Shown: in pieces, positions 1 to 9,695 of the stretch
Layout of the letters: each line of letters begins with the position of its first letter
How positions within the stretch are numbered: position 1 is the first letter of the stretch
Assembly (NCBI GenBank): GCA_008330645.1
Contig: VLTN01000018.1
Span: forward strand, 124,001 to 188,000
Direction: 5' to 3'
From: Cafeteria roenbergensis
Taxonomy: Eukaryota; Sar; Bigyra; Bicosoecida; Cafeteriaceae
Length of the DNA stretch: 64,000 bases
Translations under genes and position numbers: made by a program
Notes under the pieces: generated by a model
The model's database searches: none
What the model saw: the letters and a program-made list of their open reading frames with translations, nothing else
Told to the model about the DNA's origin: nothing

Positions 1-370
1 GCTCCCTTTGATCTGAAGCAGGCGCACCCTCCGCCCTCCTTGCCCGAGAGCCGGGGGGCGCTGGGAAAGCTGAGGGCAGGACGGCGTGCGGCCGCCGAGC
101 AGCAGCGTGCGGCGGTCTCACCCAAAGCCATCACGCACGAGGTGCCCATGCTTGCAGCCGGCAGTGCAGCCCCTCAAGCGCGCGCCCCTTCGCAAAGGCC
201 GGCGGTGCGGCGCAGTCGTAGGACGAAGCGCGACCGGTCCGGTCCGCGCGTGCGCTTGTGCTGTGGAGTGGCAACCGGCCGCTGCCAGCGGCTGACCTAA
301 CTCGCACGTCGATTGGGCGCGCTGTTTCCGCACTTGGCCGCGCAGGGCAACTCCAACTCAGCACCGGCTG
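1..370. other. Left-edge stretch without a supported gene
   Basis: Short open frames occur on both strands, but none has recognisable protein features. It lies directly upstream of the BIRC6-like E2 gene and probably holds its promoter and 5' leader. An exon of a gene cut by the left edge cannot be excluded. Confidence 0.4.
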
Positions 371-3300
371 ATGGCCTCCGGTGGGCTTGCCGCTGCGCAG
401 GCTGAGGCGGCTGCCTGGCTTGCGTCTGCTTCCGCCCGGGAGCCTGCTCTCTCGGGCGAGCTCGGCGAGGCGGGAGATGGGACCTTTTCGGTTGTCATTT
501 CCCGCGCAGGCGCCGCGCCTGTGGCGCTGCTGCTGCACGTCCCTGCTGACTACTCGCAATCGCCGGCATCCGGAAGGGTCGTGAGCTGGCTGCGGCCGGG
601 CGGCCGCGCATAGGATCGAACGCCCTAGTGGCGAGCTCTCCGTCCATCGTTCTTGGCTGATTCCGCGCCTTGTCACGTGTCGTCCCCGCAGGCCCTGAGC
701 TCCAGCTCTGACGAGGGATGGGTACAAGCAGTCTGCGGCCAAGTGGCGAGCGCCACTTGCGGCCAGAGCGTTGGGCAGGTGCTTGATGCGATCGAGAGAG
801 GATGCGCTTCGGCTGCTGGAGCTGCCCAGTCCTGCAAGGGCGAGGCTGCAGAGGCGGTAGACAGCATGGAAGACGACACAACAGGAGGCGATGGCGGCGA
901 AGCTGCCGGGGTTGACGATGACGCGGAGGACGCCGATGACGACTTCGTCGTCGGCGGCGACGGCGACGACGCCGATGACGACGCCGACGACGACGACGAC
1001 GACGCGTCCGATTTTTCGTACGGGGACGACATTTACGGTGGCAGTGACGTGGAAGTGGACGGCGACGGCGACGAGGACGACGCTGACGCTGCCGGCGCAG
1101 GGGCAGCCATGTCCGCAAGCGCCACTGTTGCTTCGGGGGCTAGCGGAAGCGGCGAGCACGCAGACTGGGTTGCCGAGCACGCCCTGTTCCGCCGCCTGCG
1201 AGAGGCCGAGGAGGCCAGCCGCGCATCGGGCGCGTCAGCCCTGCCGCCCTCGTCTCGGCACGTGAGCAGTATCTTCTCGAGCCGAGAGGCGGGACAGGTG
1301 CTCATCCAGGAGCTCAAGGCGCTGCGGGAGGTGGCCTTCTCCCACGGCCTGGTGGCAGAGCCGGTGGGAGACGACGTCTACCAGTGGGTGGTGAAGCTGC
1401 GCAAGTTCCCGCCCAAGTCCGCGGTGGCCAAGGGCCTTCGCCGGCTCGTCGAGGACGATCGCTTCGGCTACGACTACGTGGAGCTGCAATTCAGCTTCGC
1501 AAAGGGGCTTCACCCGTTCTACCCGCCCTCCGTGCAGGTGGTGAGGCCACGGTTGGCGGGTGCTGCCATGTGGCGCGTGATGAACCTGGCGCCGCTGCAG
1601 CTGGAGAACTGGAAGCCGGTTCGGCCCAACGGCATGCTCGACGTCGTGCTCGCGGTCCGCGACAGCCTCGCCGAGTGGGCGCAGGTGGACATGGACCACC
1701 CTGCGAACTCGCTCGACAACACCAGCGGGGCCTTCTCGGAGCTTGAGAGGCTGCTTGCCACTCTGCTGTCCGTCAGCCAAACCCGACCCCGAGCGTCGAC
1801 CGGCGTGTCCGCGGAGGAGGAGGCTAGCAATAGGGCTGCGGAGGCTGGCCGTGCTGCCGCGGCTGCGGCCGTGGCTGCGGCCGCGACTCCCGCGGCGGCA
1901 ACTGACAAGCCGCCCGTGACGCCCCAGGCGCCTGCCCGCCCGTCAGCAAGCGGGGGCGCCAAGTACTGGGCCAAGGGCACCGGGTACTCGAGCCAAAGCG
2001 ACAGCGGCTGGGACACCAAGGCCTTTGTTGCGGCGCGCGCTGAGCGCGACCGGCAGCTGATGTGCTGCCTCCGCGGCCTGCTCGCCTACCTCGACCCCGT
2101 CACCCCGGGCCAGGACCGCACCAGCACAGCCGCGGAGCTGGGCGCCAAAGCGGTGGCGGACAAGATGGGCAGCGACATCGAAGGCGCCGCCAAGGCCGCC
2201 GCCATCGTCGCAGCGGAGTCCCTGGACCCGTTCAAGGTCACGCCGCCTCCGTCCACGCGCTGGCCGGGGTTCGGCTCCGACCCGGAGCGCTTCGCGTTCA
2301 GGGCCACGGCTGACGCGCTCGCCCAGCTGATTCGCAAGCGCGCCGCTCGCCTCCCGCCCTCCGCCTCGCCCCCCTCCGAGGCCCTGGCGGCGAACGTCGA
2401 GGAGCAGACCGCCGCTGCCGAGGCCATCAAGGACGTCCCGGCGGTGCGCCAGCAGGTGCTTCTCGAGGCTGGCCATGTGCTGGCCGGGTCCTGCTTCCTG
2501 CCCTTTCTCGCCGACGCGCTCGGCAACTCCACCCTGATGCAGCTGCACCACCAGCAGGCGCTGGTGCGCGTGCTTCTGGAGCTGCTGCGCCGCGTCGCAG
2601 CCTTCCCCGCCCTGGTGGGAGTGCTGGCTCTGCCAGCCAAGTCGGAAGCCGGAGGCGACTCGCTTGCGGACATCCTGGGCAGGCTCGCAGTGCAGGCGCG
2701 CGTGGCGGGGGCGGAGAACAAGGGCGAGTACGATCAGCTCTTCGACATCGTGGAGACGAGCCGGCAGCTCAACGAGGCGATCGAGGCGGCCAAAGGGGAG
2801 GTCGATGCCATGGCGGCAGCCGAGCGCGAGGCGGCCACAGCGGCGGGGCTAGGCGCAGCGGATGACGCCGCCGCCGCGGCGGAAGCGCCCAAGCCCGTCG
2901 CAGGAGCTGCGGCTGCCGCAGGGGCTTCCGCGGGCGAGACCGGGGAGCCCGGTGACGCGAGCGAGGAAGCCTACTGCGACGCCATGCAGGGTCTGCGGTA
3001 CGGCTACCTGTCCTCGCCCTCCATCCCGGGGTACCACTACGCAGCGCCTGCCGCAGCCGTGCGCAAGAGCAGCCGCAAACGCATGCGCCGCGTGGGGCTG
3101 GAACACTCGGCGCTGATGGAGTCCCTGCCTCTGTCGCGGTCCTCGACCGTCTTTGTGAGGTATCCGGAGGCGCGTGCGGACACACTCCGCGTTCTCATCA
3201 TCGGCCCGGAGGACACGCCCTACTCGGGGGGCGCGTTCATCTTCGACGTCTTCTTTCCCAACGACTACCCCGAGGGCCCGCCCAAGGTCAACCTCCAGAC

Positions 3301-4014
3301 CACGGGTGGCGGCACGGTCCGCTTCAACCCAAACCTCTACAACTGCGTGAGTGCCTGCTTGGCGGCGTGTCCGGCAAGCCTTGCAACAGGTGGCGGCGCG
3401 CCTTTCCCGGCCGCCAGGCGTGGCGCACGCGCGCCTCTTCCTAGCCCGCCGGTGCTTCCGCGCGCGCCCCTGCCGCTCGGGTGCTTGCCGTGTGTCGCTC
3501 ACGAGCGCTGCCGCCAGTCCCCCTCCTTCCACCGCTCCGGCTCCTCCCCGACTGCGCGCTTGCTGCGTCGCAGGGAAAAGTGTGTTTGTCTCTCCTTGGG
3601 ACGTGGTCAGGATCGGCCGGCGAGGCGTGGGATCCGAGCGTATCAACGCTCAATCAAGTCCTCATCTCGATCCAGGCGCTGATCTTGGTCCCCGACCCGT
3701 ACTGGAACGAGCCCGGCTTTCAGAAGCGCATGCACACTGCCGAGGGAAAGGCGGCAGCCTTTCAGTATGCGGACCAGCGCCGCTTGCACACCATTCGGCT
3801 TGCCATGCTCGAGCAGCTGCGCTGTCCCCCCCTCGGCTTCGAGGAGGTCATCAAGCTGCACTTTGCACTGCGCGGCAAGGCGCTGCTGAAGCAGTGTGAG
3901 GATTGGGCTGCTGATAGCGCCAAGCATGGATCCACTTACGCGTCCGGCATCGCTGCCGCCGCAAAGGAATTCAAGGAGCTGCTGGCCCGCAAGGTCAAGC
4001 TCCGCAGCCGCTGA
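371..4014 (+). CDS. BIRC6-type E2 ubiquitin-conjugating enzyme, 1,101 aa, 3 exons
   Basis: Exons are 371-580, 692-3346 and 3574-4014, all joined in phase 0 (donors GTGAGC and GTGAGT, acceptors CGCAG). The C-terminal part (about residues 868-1085) is a UBC domain of the BIRC6/UBE2O type. It has the FNPNLYN segment in the HPN position, the active-site Cys in GKVCLSLLGTW (about residue 959, start of exon 3), and the long C-terminal helices ending in AMLEQ, HF and CEEW-like elements typical of BIRC6. A second UBC/UEV-like fold at about 279-406 (YDYVELQFSF, HPFYPPSVQV) has no obvious catalytic Cys. Residues 139-201 are very rich in Asp. No BIR domain is visible, and the protein is far shorter than animal BIRC6. 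It should transfer ubiquitin from E1 to substrates, perhaps acting as a combined E2/E3. The start is the first ATG of exon 1. An upstream exon cannot be excluded. Confidence 0.85.
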
Positions 4015-4271
4015 AGTCGCGCTTTCAGCGAGCTTGCAGCCAGTGCCCATGGCCTCCCGCCCAGCGGCGGATGCCCCTGCCCAGAGCAAAGGCGGACCGC
4101 GAATGCGTGTGGGGTGCTGCTGGCGGCCTTCAACAAGTGGGAGCGGCTCCGCCAATGTGCGCACCATCACAACCGCGCACGGTGCAGGAGCAAGCATCCG
4201 CTGCAGAGCCACACGCGAAAGGGGTGCTGCGGGGGACGATGCTTCGCAGCCGGCCACTCGCAGCGTGAAGG

Positions 4272-6305
4272 ATGATTTCGCGCGTCCTGGGCCGGGCCGC
4301 AGGGCTCGCCAGGGCCTCCCCCTGCGCGGGCAGCGCAGCCCTGGCCGCGGACGCTGGCTCAAGGCTGGGCAGCACACGGGCGTGGGCACCATTTGCAGCC
4401 CAAGACCATGCTGATGACTCCGACCACGAGCACAGGGCTGTCCACGCCGGCGTGCTGAGCGGACTTGCTACTGCGCGCGACGGCCAGCGCTTTGTCGCCC
4501 AGTTCCGCGGCGTTCCGTACGGAGAGGAGTTCGAGGCGATGCTGATGCAAGCTCTGCTGGTGGACACAAGGCTCATGCGCACGGGCAACTTCAGCAAGCT
4601 GGAGCTGTGGAACGCCATCGTCGGGCGGCTGGCGGGGCACGTGACGGACACGCTGCATGCGCGCGCGCGCGTGCCAGTGAAAGGCCAAGGCCCGCGGGAG
4701 ATCCGGCGGTCGCGCGCCGCGTGGGCGCGGCAGCCAATGCATGGCACCGGCGAGCGCGCGACCATGCTTCTTCCGCGCGTGGTGGCTCTCTCGCACCTGT
4801 GCCTGGACGCCATGCGCGACACGGGCGTGGTTGCTCGGCCCGCCCACTGGGCCCGCTTGTTGCGCGCCTCGGCAGAGCTGGTCATGGCGTCGCTGCCCGA
4901 CGGGTTCGCCCCAGACGCCAGAGCCGTGGAGCTGTGCGTTGAGGGGCTGGGCAGCCTTCTCGCCCGCTTCGACGCCGACGTGGAGGCGGGGCTGGCAGAG
5001 CCCCCGCGGGCGGCAGACCTGGCCCCCCCAGTGCTGGCTCTCTCGCTGCGAGGCGACGCCCGCGCCCAGGCAGCCTTCGTCCTGGCGGTGAAGCTCGAGG
5101 CCATGGCCGGGGCACCCAGCGCGCGCTCCCGGCACGTCAGGGACCAGCGCCGCAGCCAGCCAGTGGTCCGCGCCTGGCTGCCCGAGCGGCTCTGGGGCTG
5201 CCTCATCAAGGGCATGGCGGCGCGTGGGGACGTGGCGGGCGTGCGGTCTGCGCTGCAGCGAATGAGGTCGGGGCACAGCACGTCGCTGTGGGCTCTTGCC
5301 GGCCGCCAAGAGCCCTCCCCCGCACCCGAGGCCGGGGCTGGCGACTTCAGTGGCGAGTGGTCCGGCGACGACGACAGCCACGACGACGACGACGACTACG
5401 ACAACGGCGGCCGCCGCCGCCGCGGCCATCACGGCCGCTGCGGGGAGCAGGGCGCGGGGCCGACGGGCGCCAGGACGCCCCGGGCCGGAGCGGGGTCCGA
5501 CGCCCCAGTGACTGCTGCTTCGCCCAGCGACTTTGGCGTGCATGTGATGCCGGTGGAGCCGTCTGGGCAGACGCTGCGCCTGCTTGTGCGGGCGCACGCC
5601 CTGGCCAGGGACTGGGGCGGGGCGCGGGCCGCCATCGATGAGGCGCTGGACGCCTTGGCGGCAGCTCCGCCTCCCAGGTCGTCGGCAAGGCCGCGGGACG
5701 CAGACGCGGCGGCCGCGCCGAGGGGCGGCGCCGGCGGCGCTCGGGCCGGGGACGACGCCGCGGGGCTGTGGGGGGAACTGATGGACGCGGCCGTGAGGGG
5801 CGGCGAAACCGCTCTGGCGCGCTCGGTCTTCGAGGAGGCGTCGGGGGCCGACAGCGGGGCGCTGCAGGAGCTGCCCGGGTGGCTGTGGCAGCTGCGAGTC
5901 CGGGCGTCGAGCTGCCCCGCGGACGCAGAGGCGACACTGGCGCGGATGATGCGGGCAGCGGCAGGCGCCGACCCGCCTCGCGCCTGGCCCGGCATCTGGG
6001 CCACGCTGTTTGACCTGCACGAGTCGCAGCGCTGTCCCGAGGGAATGGCCTCGGTCATTGGGCGGATGCGAGGCGGGGTGGTGTGCTGGGCGGCGTCGCG
6101 GGCGGAGTCGGCGCAGCCATCGTCGACCTCCGCTGGGGAGCTTGTGTGGGCCACGCACAACGACATCACAGCCCCGGTGGGCCAGGTGGAGGTCCTGACA
6201 AACTCGGTCGCCCCGAGCGTGGCGTTTGCGCGGCGCGCTAGCAACGGTGGCCGGCGCGGCGGCAAGCGCACGAGCAAGCCTTCGGCAGCGCGCCGTCGTG
6301 CCTAG
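4272..6305 (+). CDS. PPR-like helical-repeat protein with organelle leader, 677 aa
   Basis: This is a single open frame from the first ATG. The N-terminus is rich in Arg, Ala and Ser with no acids for about 38 residues (MISRVLGRAAGLARASP...), which looks like a mitochondrial targeting peptide. Several stretches fit the helix-turn-helix pattern of pentatricopeptide repeats: about residues 303-336 (LWGCLIKGMAARGDVAGVRS), 429-465 (LRLLVRAHALARDWGGARAA), 499-528 (LWGELMDAAVRGGETALARS) and about 575-605. A run of Asp/His followed by Arg/Gly lies near residue 365. PPR proteins bind organellar RNA sequence-specifically, but no target can be read here. The C-terminus is basic. The call could change to another alpha-solenoid. 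The gene is tandem with the E2 gene upstream (257 bp gap). Confidence 0.6.
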   Translation: MISRVLGRAAGLARASPCAGSAALAADAGSRLGSTRAWAPFAAQDHADDSDHEHRAVHAGVLSGLATARDGQRFVAQFRGVPYGEEFEAMLMQALLVDTRLMRTGNFSKLELWNAIVGRLAGHVTDTLHARARVPVKGQGPREIRRSRAAWARQPMHGTGERATMLLPRVVALSHLCLDAMRDTGVVARPAHWARLLRASAELVMASLPDGFAPDARAVELCVEGLGSLLARFDADVEAGLAEPPRAADLAPPVLALSLRGDARAQAAFVLAVKLEAMAGAPSARSRHVRDQRRSQPVVRAWLPERLWGCLIKGMAARGDVAGVRSALQRMRSGHSTSLWALAGRQEPSPAPEAGAGDFSGEWSGDDDSHDDDDDYDNGGRRRRGHHGRCGEQGAGPTGARTPRAGAGSDAPVTAASPSDFGVHVMPVEPSGQTLRLLVRAHALARDWGGARAAIDEALDALAAAPPPRSSARPRDADAAAAPRGGAGGARAGDDAAGLWGELMDAAVRGGETALARSVFEEASGADSGALQELPGWLWQLRVRASSCPADAEATLARMMRAAAGADPPRAWPGIWATLFDLHESQRCPEGMASVIGRMRGGVVCWAASRAESAQPSSTSAGELVWATHNDITAPVGQVEVLTNSVAPSVAFARRASNGGRRGGKRTSKPSAARRRA

Positions 6306-6844
6306 GCAAGCGAAGGTGTCCGTACGGTGCTATGGGGTGCCCTTGCCTGAGCGCGGACCCGTTGATTGTGTGCACTCGCGCCCGCCCAAGGCTTGAAGCA
6401 CCGCCTGCCGGAGTGTGCTCGAAATTGCAACCGCAAAGGCTGCCTCGGAGGCCTGACCTTGCCTCCTGGGAGTCACCTCGCCGACAGCCCCTACATGGCA
6501 AGGGTGCCCTGATGTCCCGTGCGGTGGTCTTCGCGACGGCGCAGCGCCTTCAGCCCCTGGAAAGCCCCGGCTCGTCTGCCCAGCGCGCAGCGGTTGCTTT
6601 TGGCTCCAAGCCCTGCACTCCAGCGGCAAGCTCGGCAAACCATCAGTGCCCGGCGCGCGAACGGTACCGTGGCGACCCGGGGCGGCGGAATGCGGCGGGT
6701 GTGGTCTCCCGCTGCTGCGTCTCTGGAGCCCGCTGGGCGGCGGCGGACCTGCCGTTGATGGGACGATTGACTGGCAGAGCCCTGCCGACCTCTGCCGAAC
6801 GCGCCTCGCGCGTGCGTCAGGGCACTACTGCAGGCTCGGGAGGC
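6306..6844 (+). other. Gap upstream of squalene epoxidase, open in its frame
   Basis: This 539-bp stretch has no independent gene. It stays open in the squalene-epoxidase frame, with in-frame ATGs at 6332, 6512 and 6758. A longer N-terminus is therefore formally possible, although the residues look like non-coding sequence. It probably contains the promoter and 5' leader. Confidence 0.45.
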
Positions 6845-9248
6845 ATGGACACGGCCCAGCTCGCAGACATGCTCTCGGGTCTCCAACCTGACGAGTGGAT
6901 GGCTGGGGCAGCGGGCGTCCTCGTCGCGTACTGCGGCGCCGAGCTGTGCATGCGCCCGGTGGCTGTCAAGACCGCGTCTGCAAGCGCGGCCCCTCGCTGG
7001 GACCTTTTCGGCGTGTTCAACATCGCCGCCCTCCTCGCTGCCGCTGCAGCGTGCACGTCGCTCGTGCGGGCACCGCCCGCCGGGTCCAATGGCTGGCAGG
7101 CCATGCCGGACTTCGCGAGCCTTGACACCCGCACGATTGTTGCCGTCGCCACTCTGATTGTCTGCCTCACCTACGCCTTCGCGTTTTGCGGCGTGGCGCT
7201 CGTTTGGAGAGCGATCGAGGACGAGAGCCAGAACGAGTCCATGCGCGTGCCGAAGCCACTGCCTGTGGACGCGGCAAAGCGCATGGCAGCGGCCCGCATG
7301 GAGCGCCTTCGCGCCGCCGGCATGGACGCCGACGTGATCATCGTTGGCGCTGGCACTGCCGGCGCCGCCCTTGCAACCCGCCTCGGCCGCCAGGGCCGCA
7401 ACGTCATCATCATTGAGCGCTCGAATGACATTCCCGTGAGAATCCCAGCCGCCCGCTCCTGGCTCGCGCTGGGGATCGCGTGCCGAGTCGTATCGCGTCC
7501 GTGCCCGGCTCCGTTCGGAGCAAGCGCGCGCGCGGTTCCGTGCACTTGAAGGATCTTCAAGGGCAACGCGCCAGCCCCTGCCCCTTCGTCGCTCCTGTGG
7601 ACCCTCGGGTTCCACTCCACGGAGTCGCGCCGCCCAATCGCCGCGCCACCGGCTCAAGGGCGAGCTCCTGCCCGGATGTCTCAAGGCGATCCCTCCCTCC
7701 CTCCCTCCCTCCCCGCGCCCATCCACACGCGCGCATGCACCCCTTTGATCTCCGCAGGAGCGCACCGTCGGCGAGCTGCTGCAGCCGGGAGGCCTCGCCG
7801 CTCTGGAGCGCATGGGCCTGTCCGAGGCAACCGACGCCTCTCGCATCGACTCCATCGCCGTCGAGGGCTACGTGTGCATCACGCCTGGAGGCGGCCCGGA
7901 GACGGACCTGCTCCTCAACTACCCCGACGACTCTCCCTCCAACGCTGACCAATTCCTCGGCTTCGTTGGAGGGCCCTCCGCTGTGGCGGCGGGCGACAAG
8001 CGCCCGAGCGGCAAGGTCCCGTCCAAGCAGACCAGCGGCACCGGCGGTCCTCCTCGCGGCCGCTCCTTCTGGAACCACCTCTTCGTGCACGAGCTCCGCC
8101 GCCTCGCCCGCGCGGAGCCCCTCGTTGACTTCCGCATGGGCTCTGTGCGCTCCCTCCTCGTTGACGGCGAGTCGGAGGACGGAGAGCACGATGCCGGCAC
8201 GGGATCCGGCTCCTGCCGCGGCGTGCGCTACGTCGCCGAAGATGGCACCCGCTGCATCGCCCGCGCGCCGCTCGTCGTGGTTGCGGATGGAATGTTCTCC
8301 ATCATGCGCCGCCGCCTCGACGCCGGACACCCGATCCCAACCTCCTCCTTCGTGGGCTACCTTCTCCACCACGCTGCCGACGAGCCCTGCGTCCCGTACC
8401 CGAACCGAGGCCATGTTGTCATGGCCGACCCCAACCCCATCCTCCTCTACCAGATCACCCCCACCCTGACCCGCATCCTCGTCGATATCCCAGGCGTGCC
8501 CCCCGCCGAGGAGGGCTGGATGCGCCGCTACATGGAGGACCGCGTCATGCACCAGCTGCCCGAGCGCGTGCGGCCCATCTTCCGCGACGCGCTGGCCACT
8601 CAGGAGCCCGTCACGTGCGTCAACAAGCGCCTCCCCGCTCGCCCGCCCTCGGTCAAGCGCGCCCTCCTCCTCGGCGACGCTTGGAACATGCGCCACCCCC
8701 TCACCGGCGGCGGCATGACCGTGGCTCTCCGTGACGTGGAAACCTTCAGCAACGCCATCGACGGGGTGGACATTGACGAGGATGCAGCCCTCGACGACGC
8801 CCTCGCAAAGTTCAGGCAGGTCCGCCAAGGCCATGCCGTTACCGTCAACGTCTTGGCCAACGCCCTCCACCGCGTCTTCACGCGCCCCGACCACGATGAC
8901 GGCACCCGCGCGGCCCTCCGCGAGGCCTGCATCGAGTACCTGAAGCTCGGTGGCCCCTCCTCTGCGGGCCCGGTCGGCCTCCTTGCTGCCCTCTCGCCCA
9001 AGCCCATCGTCCTCGTGTCTCACTTCTTCCTCGTTGCGCTCTTCGCCATCCGCCGCGCCCTGTTCCCTTGCCCCACGCCCGTGAGCATCATGCGCTCGTA
9101 CCGCCTGATGAAGATCGCGTGCATGATCATCATGCCGCTCGCCAGCGCGGAGGACGTCGCCCCGCTCTCGTGGGCGCCCGTGCGCTGGGGGCTGGACCTC
9201 ATCTTCGGCTGGTCTGCCATGGACGTCGACGAGGTGACTGCAAAGTGA
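6845..9248 (+). CDS. SQE: Squalene epoxidase (squalene monooxygenase), 693 aa, 2 exons
   Basis: Exons are 6845-7435 and 7758-9248 (donor GTGAGA, acceptor CCGCAG, phase 0). The enzyme uses FAD, O2 and a P450 reductase to convert squalene to 2,3-oxidosqualene at the ER, the first oxygen-dependent step of sterol synthesis. The dinucleotide fold VGAGTAGAAL is at about residues 163-172. The intron falls just before ERTVGELLQPGG, the SQE signature. The DG motif VVVADG and the FAD-binding GDAWNMRHPLTGGGMTVAL follow in family order. Three hydrophobic segments at about 17-33, 55-75 and 97-118 precede the FAD domain, and more hydrophobic stretches sit near the C-terminus (FFLVALFAI, IACMIIMPL). It is a conventional flavoprotein SQE, not the unrelated AltSQE of diatoms. 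The ATG at 6845 was chosen because it immediately precedes the membrane/FAD portion. It is the first of three same-strand sterol genes. Confidence 0.95.
7690..7714 (+). repeat. (CCCT)n simple repeat in the SQE intron
   Basis: About six tandem copies of a pyrimidine tetramer lie some 45 bp upstream of the CCGCAG acceptor. Its position suggests it may act as the polypyrimidine tract of this 322-bp intron. Confidence 0.85.
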
Positions 9249-9695
9249 GCTGACGTCGCATTTCGCCGGCTCACGGCGCGCGATGACACGTTCGTCTCCC
9301 AGCGCCCATTTTGCTCGTCTGGCGGGCTCTGCAACTGCTCCTGGACCAGAGTGACATGGGTTTGGGGAATGCGGTAGATTTGGCGCACAGCGCGGTCACT
9401 CAAAAAGCGCTGGCCTATTCTTCGCCAGGTCACACACCATAGCAAGCTGAAATGTCACAAACTCGCTCCTTGGCTCTCTGTCCTCTGCACAAGTGATTGG
9501 ATGTGCTGCATCTGAGCCGGACGGCAGTGGGGCGGACGTCGCACCAGCAACCCGAATCAGGCCTGCTTGCGGCAGTGGGCAAGAGCTCGACGCTTCGAAT
9601 TGCCGATTCGCCATCGTTCATGGACATAGGTAGCTGGTGGACGAGGGGGGGGGGGGAGGAATCGGAGCGGCGAAGCGCGCTCGACCTTGGACATC
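9249..9695. other. Convergent 3' gap between SQE and the ELWxxD gene
   Basis: No gene is supported. It holds the 3' ends of two convergent genes and an uninterrupted run of 12 G at 9645-9656. It is visibly less GC-rich than the coding regions beside it. Confidence 0.6.

Noticed and set aside
131-1180. Minus-strand open frame across the start of the E2 gene
   Set aside because: It mirrors the Asp-rich codons of exon 2 (GAC read as GTC) and shows no protein features.
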